Part shown: piece by piece, positions 33,113 to 44,160 of the stretch
Layout of the letters: each line of letters starts with the position of its first letter
How positions within the stretch are numbered: the stretch's first letter is position 1
DNA from: Pararge aegeria
Taxonomy: Eukaryota > Arthropoda > Insecta > Lepidoptera > Nymphalidae
Direction: 5' to 3'
Length of the DNA stretch: 64,000 nucleotides
NCBI RefSeq assembly: GCF_905163445.1
Contig: NC_053185.1
Coordinates: 19,176,001 to 19,240,000 of the forward strand
Notes under the pieces: model-generated
Databases searched by the model: none
What the model was told of the DNA's origin: nothing
What the model saw: only the letters and a program-made list of their open reading frames with translations
Position numbers and translations under genes: made by a program

Positions 33113-33560
33113 GAATGTTTAATATCCGAAGTCTAACATAGATCAACGGGGCTATTTTTGAATTGAGAACACGTGCAATATTATATTCGTGTCAATCAAA
33201 CATGACCTTTATTACAAAGTGTATCAATATTTCCGCTCACGGAAGCCCGTAAATTCAACAAATAGCTCGCATCGATGCAGCTTTGACTCCGCCCGAGTTT
33301 AATTAAAGCCGGGCACAAAGTCGTCGCTCCCGAGTAATTACATACATCATGGCTGCTCTCGGTTCATTTGTCAAAATAAAATGCTGCCGAGCCTCTCAAA
33401 GTGCTCACTGGCGTGACGACTTTTTTTTTGCTTTACTACTTCCGTTTGCAATGTTGCCGTACTGGCTATATTCACAAAGAGTCGCGATTAAATCCATAAT
33501 TTGATATCGATAGTTAAAATCTTAAGGTGGAGTGCATTTTTACACAATATGTAACATAAT
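33113..33560. other. Unique intronic patch, possible conserved element
   Basis: 33240-33420 is GC-richer, lacks any family signature and has no open splice-flanked frame. It contains 'tgactccgcccgagttt' and 'atcatggctgctctcgg'. Could be an intronic regulatory element; not testable from one sequence. Confidence 0.3.
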
Positions 33561-33562
33561 TT

Positions 33563-33818
33563 AACGGCCGATTGGCACAGTGGGCAGCGCCTCTTCTGTC
33601 TGACTCCAAGGCTGTGTGTTCGATTCCCACAACTGGAAAATGTTTATGTGATAAACATTAATGTTCTTAAGTGTCTGAGTTTTTATCGGTATATTATAAG
33701 TATTTATGAATTATATTAATAAAAATATTCATCAGCCATCTTAGTATCCAGAACACAAACTACGTTTACTTTATGGCTAGACGGCGCTGTGTGTATTGTC
33801 GTACTATATATATTTGTT
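33563..33818 (+). repeat. S1 SINE, full length, diverged
   Basis: Head 'cggccgattggcacagtggg', B-box 'tgttcgattcccacaac' and body to 'gtgtattgtcgtactatat'. Confidence 0.85.
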
Positions 33819-34596
33819 TAAAATTGTCAAAAACAAATGTAGAAACTTGAACAGGGTTTAATTGTGACGTGGTGGGTCTATGCTCTAAATCCCTTTCTCC
33901 TATAACCGAAACCAGAAGTGCACTCTGCAACCACTGGCAGTCTATCAAGCTTATACTATAGTATACCTACATGTCTACTTCTCCTTAAAATCTGGTAAAA
34001 TAGCTCACTTTATTAAACCTCCCCTTAGCATCCCCAACTTCCCTTTAGTCTCGCTTTATTCATTCTCTCTTTATTTGATATTACAGAGAGGAAGCCTGTG
34101 CCCAGCAGTGGGCATTTATCGACTAAGACTAAAAGAGGGTAACTTGTTTGACCAAGTTAAATTTCAATCCAAATATCCGGATGCTAAATAACTTGACGAA
34201 AGTTTCTTCACAACAACAACAAAGGTTTTTAAGCAAGCCAACAAATAAAGTAACTTCCAGAAGTTTTCTCGGTAACTGACAGGTAAGATAGGCCAAGAGT
34301 CGGCTACCATCTGTGTGATGTTGAAGTTTTAATAGACCAATACCAATTCGAGGCTTTGAAAATTTAATCGACTCTTGGATTAAGTTTCTTAAATTTTAAA
34401 TTCAAAGAGTCTCGAGAGTTTGGATAGCGTTCTTCGTGAAAATGATTAATCATTTAATTTCCCTGTCTTTCAAATCGGTTGAAAGGGAATGGAATGGTTA
34501 TTGATTACATTGAGTAAATAGACCATAATAAGTTAACTAATATTATTTACTGAACACATTCTTTATTTCAGACAATTACGTAGATAATAGGAAACG
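33819..34596. other. Intronic DNA, nothing recognised
   Basis: Contains only a short motif, 'gcccagcagtgggc' (about 34100), typical of RTE-tail repeats. No exon supported. Confidence 0.4.
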
Positions 34597-34868
34597 GTGA
34601 TAAACCAGTGGGTAGGACTTCGGCTTCACTTTCCGAGGGCCGGGTTCGTTTCGCAGTCCTCTACCTCCTCCTCAACCTCTAACTTTTCTAAGCTATGTGC
34701 GTTTTTTAGCAATTAAAATATCACTTGCTTCAACAGTGAAGGAATACATAGTGAGGAAACCTGCTTGCCGGAGAGTTCTCCAAAAAGTTTTCAAAGGTGT
34801 GTGAAGTCTACCAATCTAAGACCTGAGAGTACAGTGGTTAATGGGTTGATATGATGATGATGATGACC
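34597..34868 (-). repeat. S3 repeat with (atg)n end
   Basis: Reverse S3 from 'gtgggtaggacttcggcttc' through 'agtgaggaaacctgcttgcc' to 'gatatgatgatgatgatg'. Confidence 0.75.
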
Positions 34869-35096
34869 TAGATAAAACCCCTCAAACCCAAGTGTTTCTG
34901 GTGGAAATCACGATTCCGTATGACGAAAACCTTGTGAGAGCTGACACCGAGAAAAAACGTAATTATCTTAATCTAGCTCATGAGGTTATCGCCATGTGGC
35001 AGGTGGAGTCCACTGAAACCGTCCCTATAGAAACATCTGCGAGTTGTTTAATTCCAGTAAACCTAGCACACCATCTAAGGCGACTGGGGTTCCGTG

Positions 35097-35504
35097 CATT
35101 GGCGTGCACAGAGGGTATGCACAGGGTATACAGATGATATAAAATAAATAAATTAATAAATAAATAATAAATAAATATACTACGACAATACACACATAGC
35201 CACCTAGCCCCAAAGTAAGCGTAGCTTGTGTTATGGGTACTAAGATGACTGATGAATATTTTTATGAATTATATATACATAAATACTTAGAAAATACATA
35301 TAAACACCCAGACACTGAAAAACACTTATTGCTCATCACACAAACATTTTCTAGTTGTGGGAATCGAACCCACAGCCTTGGACTCAGAAAGCAGGGTCGC
35401 TGCACACTGCGCCAGTCGGCCGTCTGGCGCAGTGAAAATGAAGCAAATCTCCGATAGGCATTGTAAGAATTAAGCCTACCCACACCCTCTATGTACGTCA
35501 CTGG
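35097..35504. mobile_element. MITE inserted in the LINE, itself split by an S1 SINE
   Basis: The left end 'cattggcgtgcacagaggg' and right end 'accctctatgtacgtcactg' are imperfect inverted repeats. They match the termini of the MITE at 50483-50683. It is flanked by ttccgtg at 35090-35096 and 35505-35511 (up to ggttccgtg), a target duplication. Confidence 0.8.
35137..35423 (-). repeat. S1 SINE nested in the MITE
   Basis: Complete reverse S1: (aaat)n tail, 'ccccaaagtaagcgtagc', 'gggaatcgaacccacagcc' and 'gcgccagtcggccgt'. The ORFs on both strands across it are incidental. Confidence 0.9.
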
Positions 35505-35680
35505 TTCCGTGGCAACTCACTGGCAGCCAAGATGCAAAAAGTGGTCTCGCTGTACTCGGCTAGGATAGTCCGCCGATTTCTTAGCCTGTCGCCCTGACCT
35601 TGGCCGTCAGGTCTCCCCTGCCGGGGTGTTATCCTCCGCCCGGTGCAAATATGTATTTATGTAATGTATATTTAAGTGTA

Positions 35681-37368
35681 TTAATCTCTGTGTATCTACT
35701 TAGACAACATTGATATACTTACTTCAGTACATTAATGTTGTTTTGGCTCACTATATATATTTATTTTGTACACGGTCGTGAGAGTAAATCTCGATATTAT
35801 TCTTTATGTTCAATACTCCTATGGAATAGGTTTGTTTTAAAGTATAATAATAATAGCTTATGCAGATGCAAAAAATGTAATAAACTCAAAACCTAAAATT
35901 GTTCTCGCACCGGTGCTCGCAAGAATATTTGACAAACGTTTTTCGAAGGTTTAAAGTGCAAAGGATGGTATTGGTGCTGCGTCTAAGCCTTTTCCAGAAG
36001 GAGGCCGTCCTTGTTTTAAGAATGTTAATGCCTGGAATAAAAAGTCCAGAGTGAAGGAAATACAACATGCACACAAACTTTAAAGATTTGGGAACCGTTC
36101 AAAAAATTAACTGTATTGCAAAGTCAAAGCTTACAACATATTGAAGCGATTCATGAAGTCTGTTTTCAGTTTTGAAATGTAAACAGTTTCTTTGTTCCGT
36201 GCTAAGTTTCTGGAAATTTCGTAAATTGCTTCACGGCGTATTGCATTTTCTAGTACAGACTGTCTGTTTGAATTTGTCCAAACGAAATACGAGGAGTGCT
36301 CCGCAAACTTTGTGCGGGTTACAAAGCATCTTTTCTTTAGTGCTTTCGTGATTTTACTCTTAAAATGAGTAGCTTAACCTGGTTCACGATGGTTTTTTTT
36401 AAGGCAGCGATAAAATTTAAGCAATCTGGAACCATGTTACTACATATATTAGCAACTACCGTAGTAGTTGACTACTGTTTAATCACATGTGAGGTCACTA
36501 TTCATTTCAAAATTACTTTTTGAGATGTTTACAACATTTTTTTTGTTTTTTTTTTAATTGTCCTTTTTGCTGGTTAAGATTTTAAATTAAGATTTTCATG
36601 GTAGAACAACATTTCTTAAATATAGTTCAGCGGGTTGCATTGATCGTGACCACGATCCATGGGTCTGGAACTGGGTCGAAAATTACAAATATTATCGTGG
36701 TTATGGTATGTACCAGTTGAACTATATTGGAGAATTTTTTGCTGCTTCAAATTGTTTAGTAAATATTATGAGTTATTAGTACTGATTTGTTTTTAGTGCA
36801 GTCTTCGAGCGAAACACAGACAAAAAACAAACACTTTTCGCAATTAGGTATAATGTCTATATAGATTATTATCACTCACTCTAGCAAATAATTATTTCTA
36901 ATGGCATATAGATTATGATTGCCATGAGCCGTAACGAAATCAAAATAAGAATCATAACTCAAAATAAACTCCATAGCTAATGTATGTTTGCTGGATAAAA
37001 ATTAACTTTTGGAGTTCTCCTCAAGAATTGCAGAAATCACTACACTAAATTGGACATCAATTTGTAGAAACGCTAAACTTTCTGTGTAAACTAAACAAAC
37101 TGCAGTTCATTTTCTACTGGTATTTCTCGCACCTCTGCAGCCTCTTTATTCTGTACAGTGCAATGTTCATCGCTGAGTTAGTCGCTAAATATTACGTGCT
37201 TCACTTAAACTAATGTTTGAAACATTACAAATATTATTTTTCCATAAACCAACCAAGGTCGCTTACAGAATAGCACTGCAATTCCCAAAATAAGTCATCT
37301 GCGGTACAAGTTAATAAATTTAAAAATTCAATAATAAAAAAAAAACACTTTTTTTTATTTCAATGAGG
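35681..37368. other. Intronic DNA, nothing recognised
   Basis: AT-rich. A small minus ORF (35886-36074) has no domain. No repeat family recognised. Confidence 0.4.
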
Positions 37369-37590
37369 TCTAGTTTATAAGCACTTTAAAAATGTCAAGT
37401 CAGTATGTTTGTATGACTCTACCGGAAGGCAGATTCTACCAAAAAGAGCTGGCAAGAAACTTAGCAGATTGCTCTTTTTCAACATAATTAATTTATAGTT
37501 TAACAATTTACGCTGCAACGACGGTGTGATCCACGCTGTGTATAGAATACGTCTACACCAGTTATAGTCTGCTGTCATACAAATCATATC
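37369..37590 (-). mobile_element. CR1/jockey-type LINE 3' UTR
   Basis: Reverse of the 30.8-kb 3' UTR: 'gtcaagtcagtatgtttgta', 'tctaccggaaggcagattc' and 'agctggcaagaaacttagc'. Confidence 0.7.
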
Positions 37591-37624
37591 ATCAATTCAC
37601 ACACATCTTTATGTTGAGTTAAAT

Positions 37625-37870
37625 TATGTTATCATCATCATCGTGTCAACCAATGGACGACCACTGCTGTAAATATATACTAAGTAGAAAGCTACAAGTA
37701 TAACGGTTTTGGACCGCTTGCATTCAGCGGTTCCCAGTGATTCTGGTCTGACCGCCTCATTGGAGGTCGACCAACGCTTTGTCGCCATTCCAGCACTTTG
37801 AGGGTCCCAAACGATAAGAAGGGTAACATTCGTCGATTCTTCGAGCTATGTTCAGCGCTCATTGCTACTT
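37625..37870 (-). mobile_element. RTE-type LINE 3' fragment, decayed
   Basis: (atc)n end, 'ccaatggacgaccactgctg' and 'attcagcggttcccagtgat', with 'cattccagcactttgagggt'. The minus strand reads in pieces like the RTE C-terminus (LEWR..., GGQTR..., AGNR) with stops. Confidence 0.65.
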
Positions 37871-37949
37871 CACCTTTACGTCTTGTTAAGCTAAATATTA
37901 AATAAGTTTAATCTTCTTTCCTTCCACTTTAGTTGTTTTTACAAATAGC

Positions 37950-38345
37950 CGTCGCTGAGTAAGCTTTTTAAACAAACTTGTGTGTTTACAGAAAAGAAGT
38001 GCCAATTGCGAGAGGCACGTATTTTTTAGCATTATGTAACGTTTTTTTTTTTTATTATATCATTCATTTCTTTTTTTTATTTCATCACTGCGTCAGCGAC
38101 AGAAGCAAGGCTGTGTGTTTACAGAATCACACTGGCCACTGCAAGAGTCATTTCATCCACACCACTTCACCATTCATCTTCTTTTCTACGAATTTTATAT
38201 CTAACATTGTTTTTTTAAATGACGTCGTTGCCACAACGACGCAAGCAAAGCTGCGAGTTCACAGAATAGCAGCACCGTCCGTAAGAGGAGTCATTTCATC
38301 CGCACCACTTAATCTTCTGCGCCCGCTCTCTGCCAGCGATTAAAA
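37950..38345 (+). repeat. Degenerate internal repeats with coding flavour
   Basis: Two or three copies of a block with 'gcaa.gctg.g.gtt.acagaat' and 'agagtcatttcatcc.cacca' (about 37970, 38107, 38250). In different frames the blocks give similar peptides (e.g. 'AKLRVHRIAAPSVRGVISSA'), suggesting a decayed repeated ORF of a mobile element. The 121-codon ORF here joins frames by chance. Confidence 0.4.
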
Positions 38346-38569
38346 CTTTCAAAATGAATCTCGAGTGCGCTTTAAAGCGCATAATTTAAATAAAATTGCG
38401 CTGTGTCATATTTTTGCCGCATTCTTTTCCTGTGTGACTTTGAAAAGACGTAATTAGGACGTAGACTAAAAAAGGCTTTGGGGATTACCGTCTGTACTGT
38501 AATAAAAGCTTATGACATATGTTTCTGTTCACTTTTACACTGAACTAACATATATTCTTTGGACACCAG

Positions 38570-38678
38570 GCGGCTGACTACCATCGCTTAAATCAGTATT
38601 ATTATAATATTGTTGACACTTTTGATTCAGAATAATGAATATTTTAGATCAAGGTATGTCACTTAAAATTGTTATTTA
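38570..38678 (+). repeat. Diverged repeat paired with 32800-32905
   Basis: See the partner entry. It lies about 110 bp downstream (minus sense) of the ADAM exon's donor. Confidence 0.55.
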
Positions 38679-38787
38679 CTACTTATTTGATATAATCCGC
38701 GAATTTATAATTTCTATAATATTTATAGACCACACCACCATTTCTATATGGACCGTAAATAAAATGATTTAATTTTTTTTTACTCAC

Positions 38788-38857
38788 CGTTCTTACTTCA
38801 CTTTCAGCCCCATTTGCGAGGTATTGTGTTTGCTTTAGGTTTGGTGCCAGTAGTTGC
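38788..38857 (-). CDS. mmd: ADAM-family prodomain exon (first of two found)
   Basis: This 70-bp exon has an acceptor (tttttaattttgttacag) and a strong donor, GTGAGT. One split-codon base is followed by 23 codons reading QLLAPNLKQTQYLANGAESE and then VRT. The 'LLAPN...Y' segment is a regular feature of the ADAM prodomain a few residues before the HCYYHG motif, which the next exon (21643..21789) supplies. The junction is on a codon boundary, and only this frame is open in both exons. The preceding exon must end with two bases of a codon finishing in G. I did not find it within 38858..64000, nor a start codon or signal peptide. A LINE 3' UTR relic (38897-39062) sits only about 40 bp upstream of the acceptor. 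The exon is too short and GC-poor to stand out in an ORF scan. Gene identity rests mainly on the neighbouring exon. Confidence 0.8.
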
Positions 38858-38896
38858 CTGTAACAAAATTAAAAATTAAAAATTTAATATTTATCA

Positions 38897-39062
38897 CCAT
38901 GATAACAAAGAAAATCTCTGCTAAGTTCACAACAGTGGGCTCTACTTAAACCAAGGCACGTTTGGAACCCTCCTAGGTTTAGTTTTAATGTAAAGATTTT
39001 AGTTATCACCATCACCTAACATTAATGGTAACATATTATATGTATAAAGGCTTTATAGGTGC
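38897..39062 (+). mobile_element. LINE 3' UTR relic next to the ADAM exon
   Basis: Decayed copy of the 43640-44009 3' UTR: 'tatcaccatgataacaaag', 'ggaaccctcctaggtttag' and 'agttatcaccatcac'. It is antisense to the ADAM gene. Confidence 0.65.
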
Positions 39063-40445
39063 CAGTGACAAATAAAAAGAAAATATAGAGAAAGTCAATC
39101 TGGTTGTAAAAATGTGTCGCTGGTATGATTGCATTTAAGGGCTAATTTCGTTTGAAGTGGAAAGAGAACAAGCAATTTGAATTAAAAAATATTTACGGAT
39201 ATTTTTTTTTTTCTGGGTTTTAAGTATCTTATGGCGAAAGCTACTATGTCTACGTAAAATGTTTTTGAGATTGGTGTTGCGCCGAAATGACATGTTGGTA
39301 AGTCAGTTATTATTCTTCAATCCTGCGGGAAAGGTCTTGAGTGTTCTGCGAAAAGTTCAAAGATTTTACTTGAACCTATTATCAAGTTTAGTCAAGATAA
39401 AAAACAAATTTTCAGCATTTCAAATACTTTTCAATATAGGTGACCTAACACATTTCTCAGAGGCCACAATTCGCCGATGAAAAACTTGAGCGAGCTATAT
39501 CTGCGCTTTTAGTCTTTGATTTTATACCACTAGTCTCGTAAATTTTAACATTTTAAACAATTTAAATTTGGAATGAGTTTTCGAAATTTTAAGTAAGTAA
39601 ATAGACTTCTTTGCAAATAAATATAAACTTCGCATTTAAATTTGAAATTTCCTGGAATTCCGAGAAATCTAAGATGAGTCTGGAACGTCTTATCTTAAGA
39701 AACAAAGGAGAAGGTACACAAAATTATACTGGCAAAGCAAGAGGAAACTAAGTAAGCCAAGTTTCGCTTTGGCAATAAATTATACGGTTTGCAGTCAAAG
39801 GTAATCAAAACAGGTTATGTACTTGTGATTTATTTGCAATGCTTTATCTAATTAGAATTAGGGAATGGGATGGTTTGTCAATGATAAGGAAAATTATTCA
39901 TTTCACCCTGGTCAAGTGCGGATTGGTGGGACAAGTCCGGATTGGTGTTCATGTCATGGATAAAACTAATTTTTATCCGGCTTAAAAATCGACGAGATTC
40001 TAAATACGGTTGTATTTTTTTCAGTAGTGTATAGACGGATTTAGAAATTCATACTTCCCAAATGGTCACATTGTCATCAGGTTACGGTCTATTGGTGGGA
40101 TCTTGAAGTAATACAACCACCAGAATTTTAAAATAATAAGTATTTCACGGATTGCGATTCGAATGTGGTATATGGTTGATATGTAATTAACGGTCGTCAT
40201 TATAATAGAGCTGATGGTGAAATATCGGCGGAAATCTTCAACAATTAACGTCCCAGCATCGGGAAATGCAATATTTTTATATTATTAATTTTTATAGAAA
40301 AAAATTAAAAATGTGTACTGTAGTTGCCCGTTAAGGATTAAACGCAGCGTTACTGTCGATTCGTGTACAAAGGACTGCTTAAACCCTCGCACTAAGATAA
40401 TTTGTGTAAAATTTCAATTCATTTATGTATATTAAATATACTGTA
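39063..40445. other. Intronic DNA with one direct-repeat half
   Basis: 39735-39805 ('gcaagaggaaacta', 'tttggcaataaattatacgg') recurs at 40941-41011. Nothing else recognised. A short plus ORF (39259-39480) is treated as chance. Confidence 0.45.
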
Positions 40446-40446
40446 C

Positions 40447-40660
40447 TTTTGAAAAGTCAAGTATGTCTGTTTGTAGTGACTACCTCCGGTTTGAAAGGCA
40501 GATTCTATTGAGAGCCGGTAAGAGAATCAGCAGTTGCTCTTTTTCAACATCATCTTATAATAATCATTGTTTAATGTAGTGTGAGATGAAAGCGAAGCGG
40601 CTTGCTTCCAAGCAACCTTCTCACTAAAATATTTAAACAATGGTATAGTAAATTCGATGT
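40447..40660 (-). mobile_element. CR1/jockey-type LINE 3' UTR with ORF end
   Basis: Reverse of the 30.8-kb 3' UTR ('aaaagtcaagtatgtctgt', 'ggtttgaaaggcagattc'). It continues to 'ggcttgcttccaagc', the site of the conserved 'AWKQ' region, here decayed. Confidence 0.65.
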
Positions 40661-41290
40661 ATAAAATGTATTTTGATCAATTCTTTAAACGATACGATAC
40701 TTACTACTAGATTATATAAATTATCTCGTAATGTATCGTTTAAAGAATGTATCAAATGTCAGTTTTTTATTTTTTCAAAAATTGTAGTCCTACCTATTTT
40801 TATGGGTCGCGTTCTACGATTAATCCCACATTCATCTGTGTTAAAATGTAAAATGTGTATGTAGTACAAAAGCTACTTTGCAGTTTATTGCTGGGTTGTT
40901 CTAGGTAAATCACAAAAGCCTTCTCAAAATCATGTCGACACAGCAAGAGGAAGCATAGTAAACCAAGTTTTGCTTTGGCAATAAATTATACGGTTTGCAG
41001 TCAAAGGTAATGAATGCTCGTGAGTAATGACTTGTCTTAGCTTGAGGTTATGTACATAGTTTCAAAGTTAAACTCTTTGTTAATCATAACCATTTATTTC
41101 TTGTATATTTCTTTCCCGGGTTTCGTAACCAAAGGTTATAACTGGACCCTATTACTAAAATTCCGTTGTCCGTCCACAACTTCGTTCGATTCGCACTTGA
41201 CTATTTTTTTAAATAATTTTTTTCTACTTTTGTTCTTTTAATGTAGACTAGCGTTGATTGATGATCCAGACTAAGGAGCACGCATGTCGT
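40661..41290. other. Intronic DNA, second half of the direct repeat
   Basis: 40941-41011 repeats 39735-39805 at an offset of 1206 bp. Otherwise nothing recognised. Confidence 0.45.
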
Positions 41291-41470
41291 AGAGTACACG
41301 CAGGAGTAGAAGAGGTCTAGTCACTCTTTATAGGTATCGGAGAAGACGAATGTTAGAAGGGAATTCCAGATTTTTGCAACTACGTAACGGTGCAGATCCT
41401 TACGATGCCTCGCAGTTCGATAGTAGAAAGATGAAGATGGAACCAAATTGAATAGTTTCTTAACACACTC
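41291..41470 (-). mobile_element. Possible decayed LINE RT C-terminal fragment
   Basis: A minus frame gives 'VVAKIWNSLLTFVFSDTY', resembling the 'xxWNSLPxxVFPxxY' segment near the end of several LINE reverse transcriptases. Stops surround it. Confidence 0.35.
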
Positions 41471-41619
41471 CCGTAACTATACCTTGTACAATAAGTATCG
41501 ATAGATAGGCAGCCTTGTGACGATGCTCCTAACATTTTTGTTGGTTTTATAAAAGGGTATAAGAATAAAAAAACTTTAAAACCTCCGGTGGTACCTACAC
41601 TTGGCAAGCCTGTTTCGCG

Positions 41620-43410
41620 GGCTTAACATTTTTGGTTACTTTTCGCTTGTTTAAAATTTTTTTCACAATATATTATTTGAGAAAAAAAAATACACTTGCG
41701 ATTTGCAAACAGATTTCTTCTACTGTGTGTTGTAGCACGTAACATTTTTATTTTTACAACCCTTAAGCTGTGTCATGTGTGGGTAAAGAACAAGTCAGTC
41801 CACTTGTATTTTAAGAATGTGATAAAAAGTAGAATACGTTACTTCTCAGCTCTTTACTTATCTATATGATAGAAATCAGTTGCTGGACAATTTACTTTAC
41901 TTCATGGACAACCGATAGCAAAAAACCTTTTTGCATTTAGAATATTCAAGTGGTTACCTAATTATTTGTAAACGTAGTTAGCGATAGTGTTCATTTTGCT
42001 CATAGTTTAACAAAGTCAAGCTCAACACATCGAAAATATATTCACCGAGCTTTAAAATAAAGAAGGAAAACAAGCAACAAAAGTTGCCAGCTTATCTTGC
42101 AGCGTCAATATTAATTTGAACCACCCGCTTTATCCTTCAAAACTTATTGATGGGCTCTGCGGCAAGATAAATTGAGCTGTGTCACCATGGTATAAAGTTC
42201 GAAATTTATCACAGCTCCGGCTACAGTAACCAGGCTTAACAGTTTACTGGATTGGTCCTGAAAATATTCTTACTCTTATATCGTGAACTGTTTTTCTTTC
42301 TATAAAATACTGTGTTCGTAATTGAGTTCGTCGCTTCAATTTATTTACGGATACTGCAATGTTAAATGTTATCTTTGTGTCAGTTGAAAGCGATACTCAT
42401 CTACGATACATGTCTAATATGAAAGTAGTTGTGCGACAGGCTGAGCATCGTGGTTTGTTTGTATCTGGTATGTTTTTTTTTGGTAACATAAGGAAGTTTT
42501 CTTCAGTTTCAATTTGGCAAGCTTTTCATATTAAAGATCCAGATAACATTTGTTGCTGGTGCGTTGTATATGTCCAACTGAGGCGCGTTAATGACCATAA
42601 AAAACTATACGGTGGCGGCTATTAAATCATACAGCAGACGTTCGAACAATCTGCTTTTGAGGCCTGTACGGCGCCGTAACGTGAGTTCGTAAAGACCAGG
42701 TAGACATCGAGTACATCATCGTATCAAACAATAACCGGTCGATTACGAGTGCATACCCTTTAAATGTTTTTACACTTTTCCGTAAAATTAAATGAAATTG
42801 TCCTGGACATTGAAAACTATTCGACATGGTCACCCAACTCTAGTGCTAAGGGTGTTCATTTATTCGGTTGCACGTCAGATGGCGTTGTTAATGAGAGAAG
42901 CACGAGTAGTAGTGACGTCACGGGTGCGATTATTGGCAGCCATTGTTGTTAACTGCTTCACAATATAATTTAAATCACTCTTTTCTTTGATCTTCCATCT
43001 ACTAAAGGTGTAATGTTTTGCTCCGGTTTAACAATATTGACCGAATTATATACCCATACTAAATGGTTAAAGAACTGAGCCCCCTATATTGACCTTCATA
43101 GTATATCCTTCACCGTAAGATGAGATGTCATTTGTTTATAATCATCCTCAGCTTAACAGAGTCTCTCGTCTTGTATAGGATCTCAGAAATTAAAAGCTTA
43201 TCCCCACCACGCTGCACCAATGGAGTTTAACGGGTTTTCAGTGAGTTAAATTGGCTTTGAGTGAAACTGAAGGCTCATCGTGCCCTCGAAAGTACAGGAG
43301 AGAGACTTGGCGACAGATCTTGAAGAATTTAATACCTTGGAAAAAGTTCAGACTGCTATCTAGAGGCTCTGGCGTAGAGGTATAGTTTTAAAATTATAAC
43401 AGTCATAATC
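41620..43410. other. Intronic or intergenic DNA, nothing firm
   Basis: 42620-42950 is GC-richer, with frames open for 60-90 codons on both strands but no splice sites or domains. 43190-43330 resembles a repeat ('accacgctgcaccaatgg', 'gaaggctcatcgtgccctcg'). Confidence 0.4.
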
Positions 43411-43414
43411 CATA

Positions 43415-43505
43415 AAATGTTTACCTGTTACCATCTTCGACTGCATTATTGCTGAATACCAGGTGAGATTGAAGTCAAGGGGAACTTGTTGTGAATTAAA
43501 AGAAA
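43415..43505 (+). repeat. S2 repeat tail
   Basis: 'taccaggtgagattgaagtc' and 'aaggggaacttgttgtgaat' are the S2 end. Confidence 0.6.
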
Positions 43506-43629
43506 CACCTTGGTAATATTAATTAAGTATACATATAGTTTACTTACCAGATTAGATACTTTACTTACTTAAATAAATTTATATGTATCTGTCTTGGATT
43601 TCGAAAGACCTAACCCTTATTCGTCATCA

Positions 43630-44010
43630 TTATGTCGACTTGACATCTTGGAGATGTCTCTTAAAAAGTTCAAAGTCTGTATTAAACGTAAGCTTATAGA
43701 AAAGTTCTATTATAGTATGAAGGACTACGTAATCGATAAAAAAGCTTGGGTGTGAATTATTGCTCTAACCAAGTTGCTCTTCTAATAATTTTAAATCACA
43801 TTATGAGATGGTGATAACAAAATAAAAACACCCGGCTAAGTTTGTTGTGGGCTTCTTCTTAGATCAGGACGCGGTTGGAACCCTCGTAGCTTTAGTTTTA
43901 TGTTTGCGAATGTGGTTATCGCCATCATCTCATTACCGTGTTATTCTTATGTACGCATCAAAAGTGCCATCTATGGGCCTACTTGAATAAAGATATTTTG
44001 ACTTTGACTA
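43630..44010 (+). mobile_element. CR1/jockey-type LINE 3' end
   Basis: The frame 'MSLKKFKVCIKRKLIEKFYY' continues '...DKKAWV' to a TGA, then the 3' UTR ('ggctaagtttgttgtgggc', 'ggaaccctcgtagctttag'). It ends 'cctacttgaataaagatatt' plus 'ttgactttgac'. It is the better-preserved sister of 47940-48355. Confidence 0.8.
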
Positions 44011-44086
44011 ATGGATATCGACTGTTGGACATAGGTTTGTAGGAAGTTCTAAACACCATAGAATATTTTTGGAAATAGTAGAACTT

Positions 44087-44160
44087 AAGACAAAGACAAA
44101 GTCCATAGGTGGCACTTTTGCTGCGTACATTTCATGAGAATAACACGGTAGTGAGATGAC
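44087..44160 (-). mobile_element. LINE 3' terminus, reversed
   Basis: 'agtccataggtggcactttt' and 'aacacggtagtgagatgac' are the reverse of the preceding 3' UTR; the two tails face each other. Confidence 0.6.

Larger units (their letters stand above)
34870..35680 (+). mobile_element. Non-LTR LINE 3' end, split by a MITE and a SINE
   Basis: 34892-35096 encodes 'FLVEITIPYDENLVRA', 'YLNLAHEVIAMW' and 'LIPVNLAHHLRRLGF'. 35512-35597 encodes 'AAKMQKVVSLYSARIVRRFL' and then a TGA. In the related LINE tails I know, these two blocks are adjacent, and they are in the same frame if the insert plus one copy of the target duplication is set aside. The 3' UTR (35598-35680, 'ctgccggggtgttatcctcc') follows. 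The upstream RT domain is absent. Confidence 0.8.
21790..38787 (-). other. mmd: ADAM-gene intron, about 17.0 kb
   Basis: Spans from donor GTGAGT (plus complement at 38782-38787) to acceptor CAG (complement at 21790-21792). It is phase 0 and filled with S1, S2, S3, LINE and MITE copies in both orientations. No exon compatible with the flanking phases was seen inside; inclusion of an unseen small exon cannot be excluded. Confidence 0.75.

Noticed and set aside
34978..35213. Two minus ORFs over the nested SINE and MITE
   Set aside because: They combine LINE antisense, MITE and SINE tail sequence; no unity as a gene.
37978..38343. 121-codon plus ORF
   Set aside because: It crosses poly-T runs and joins different frames of a decayed repeat; not a plausible protein.
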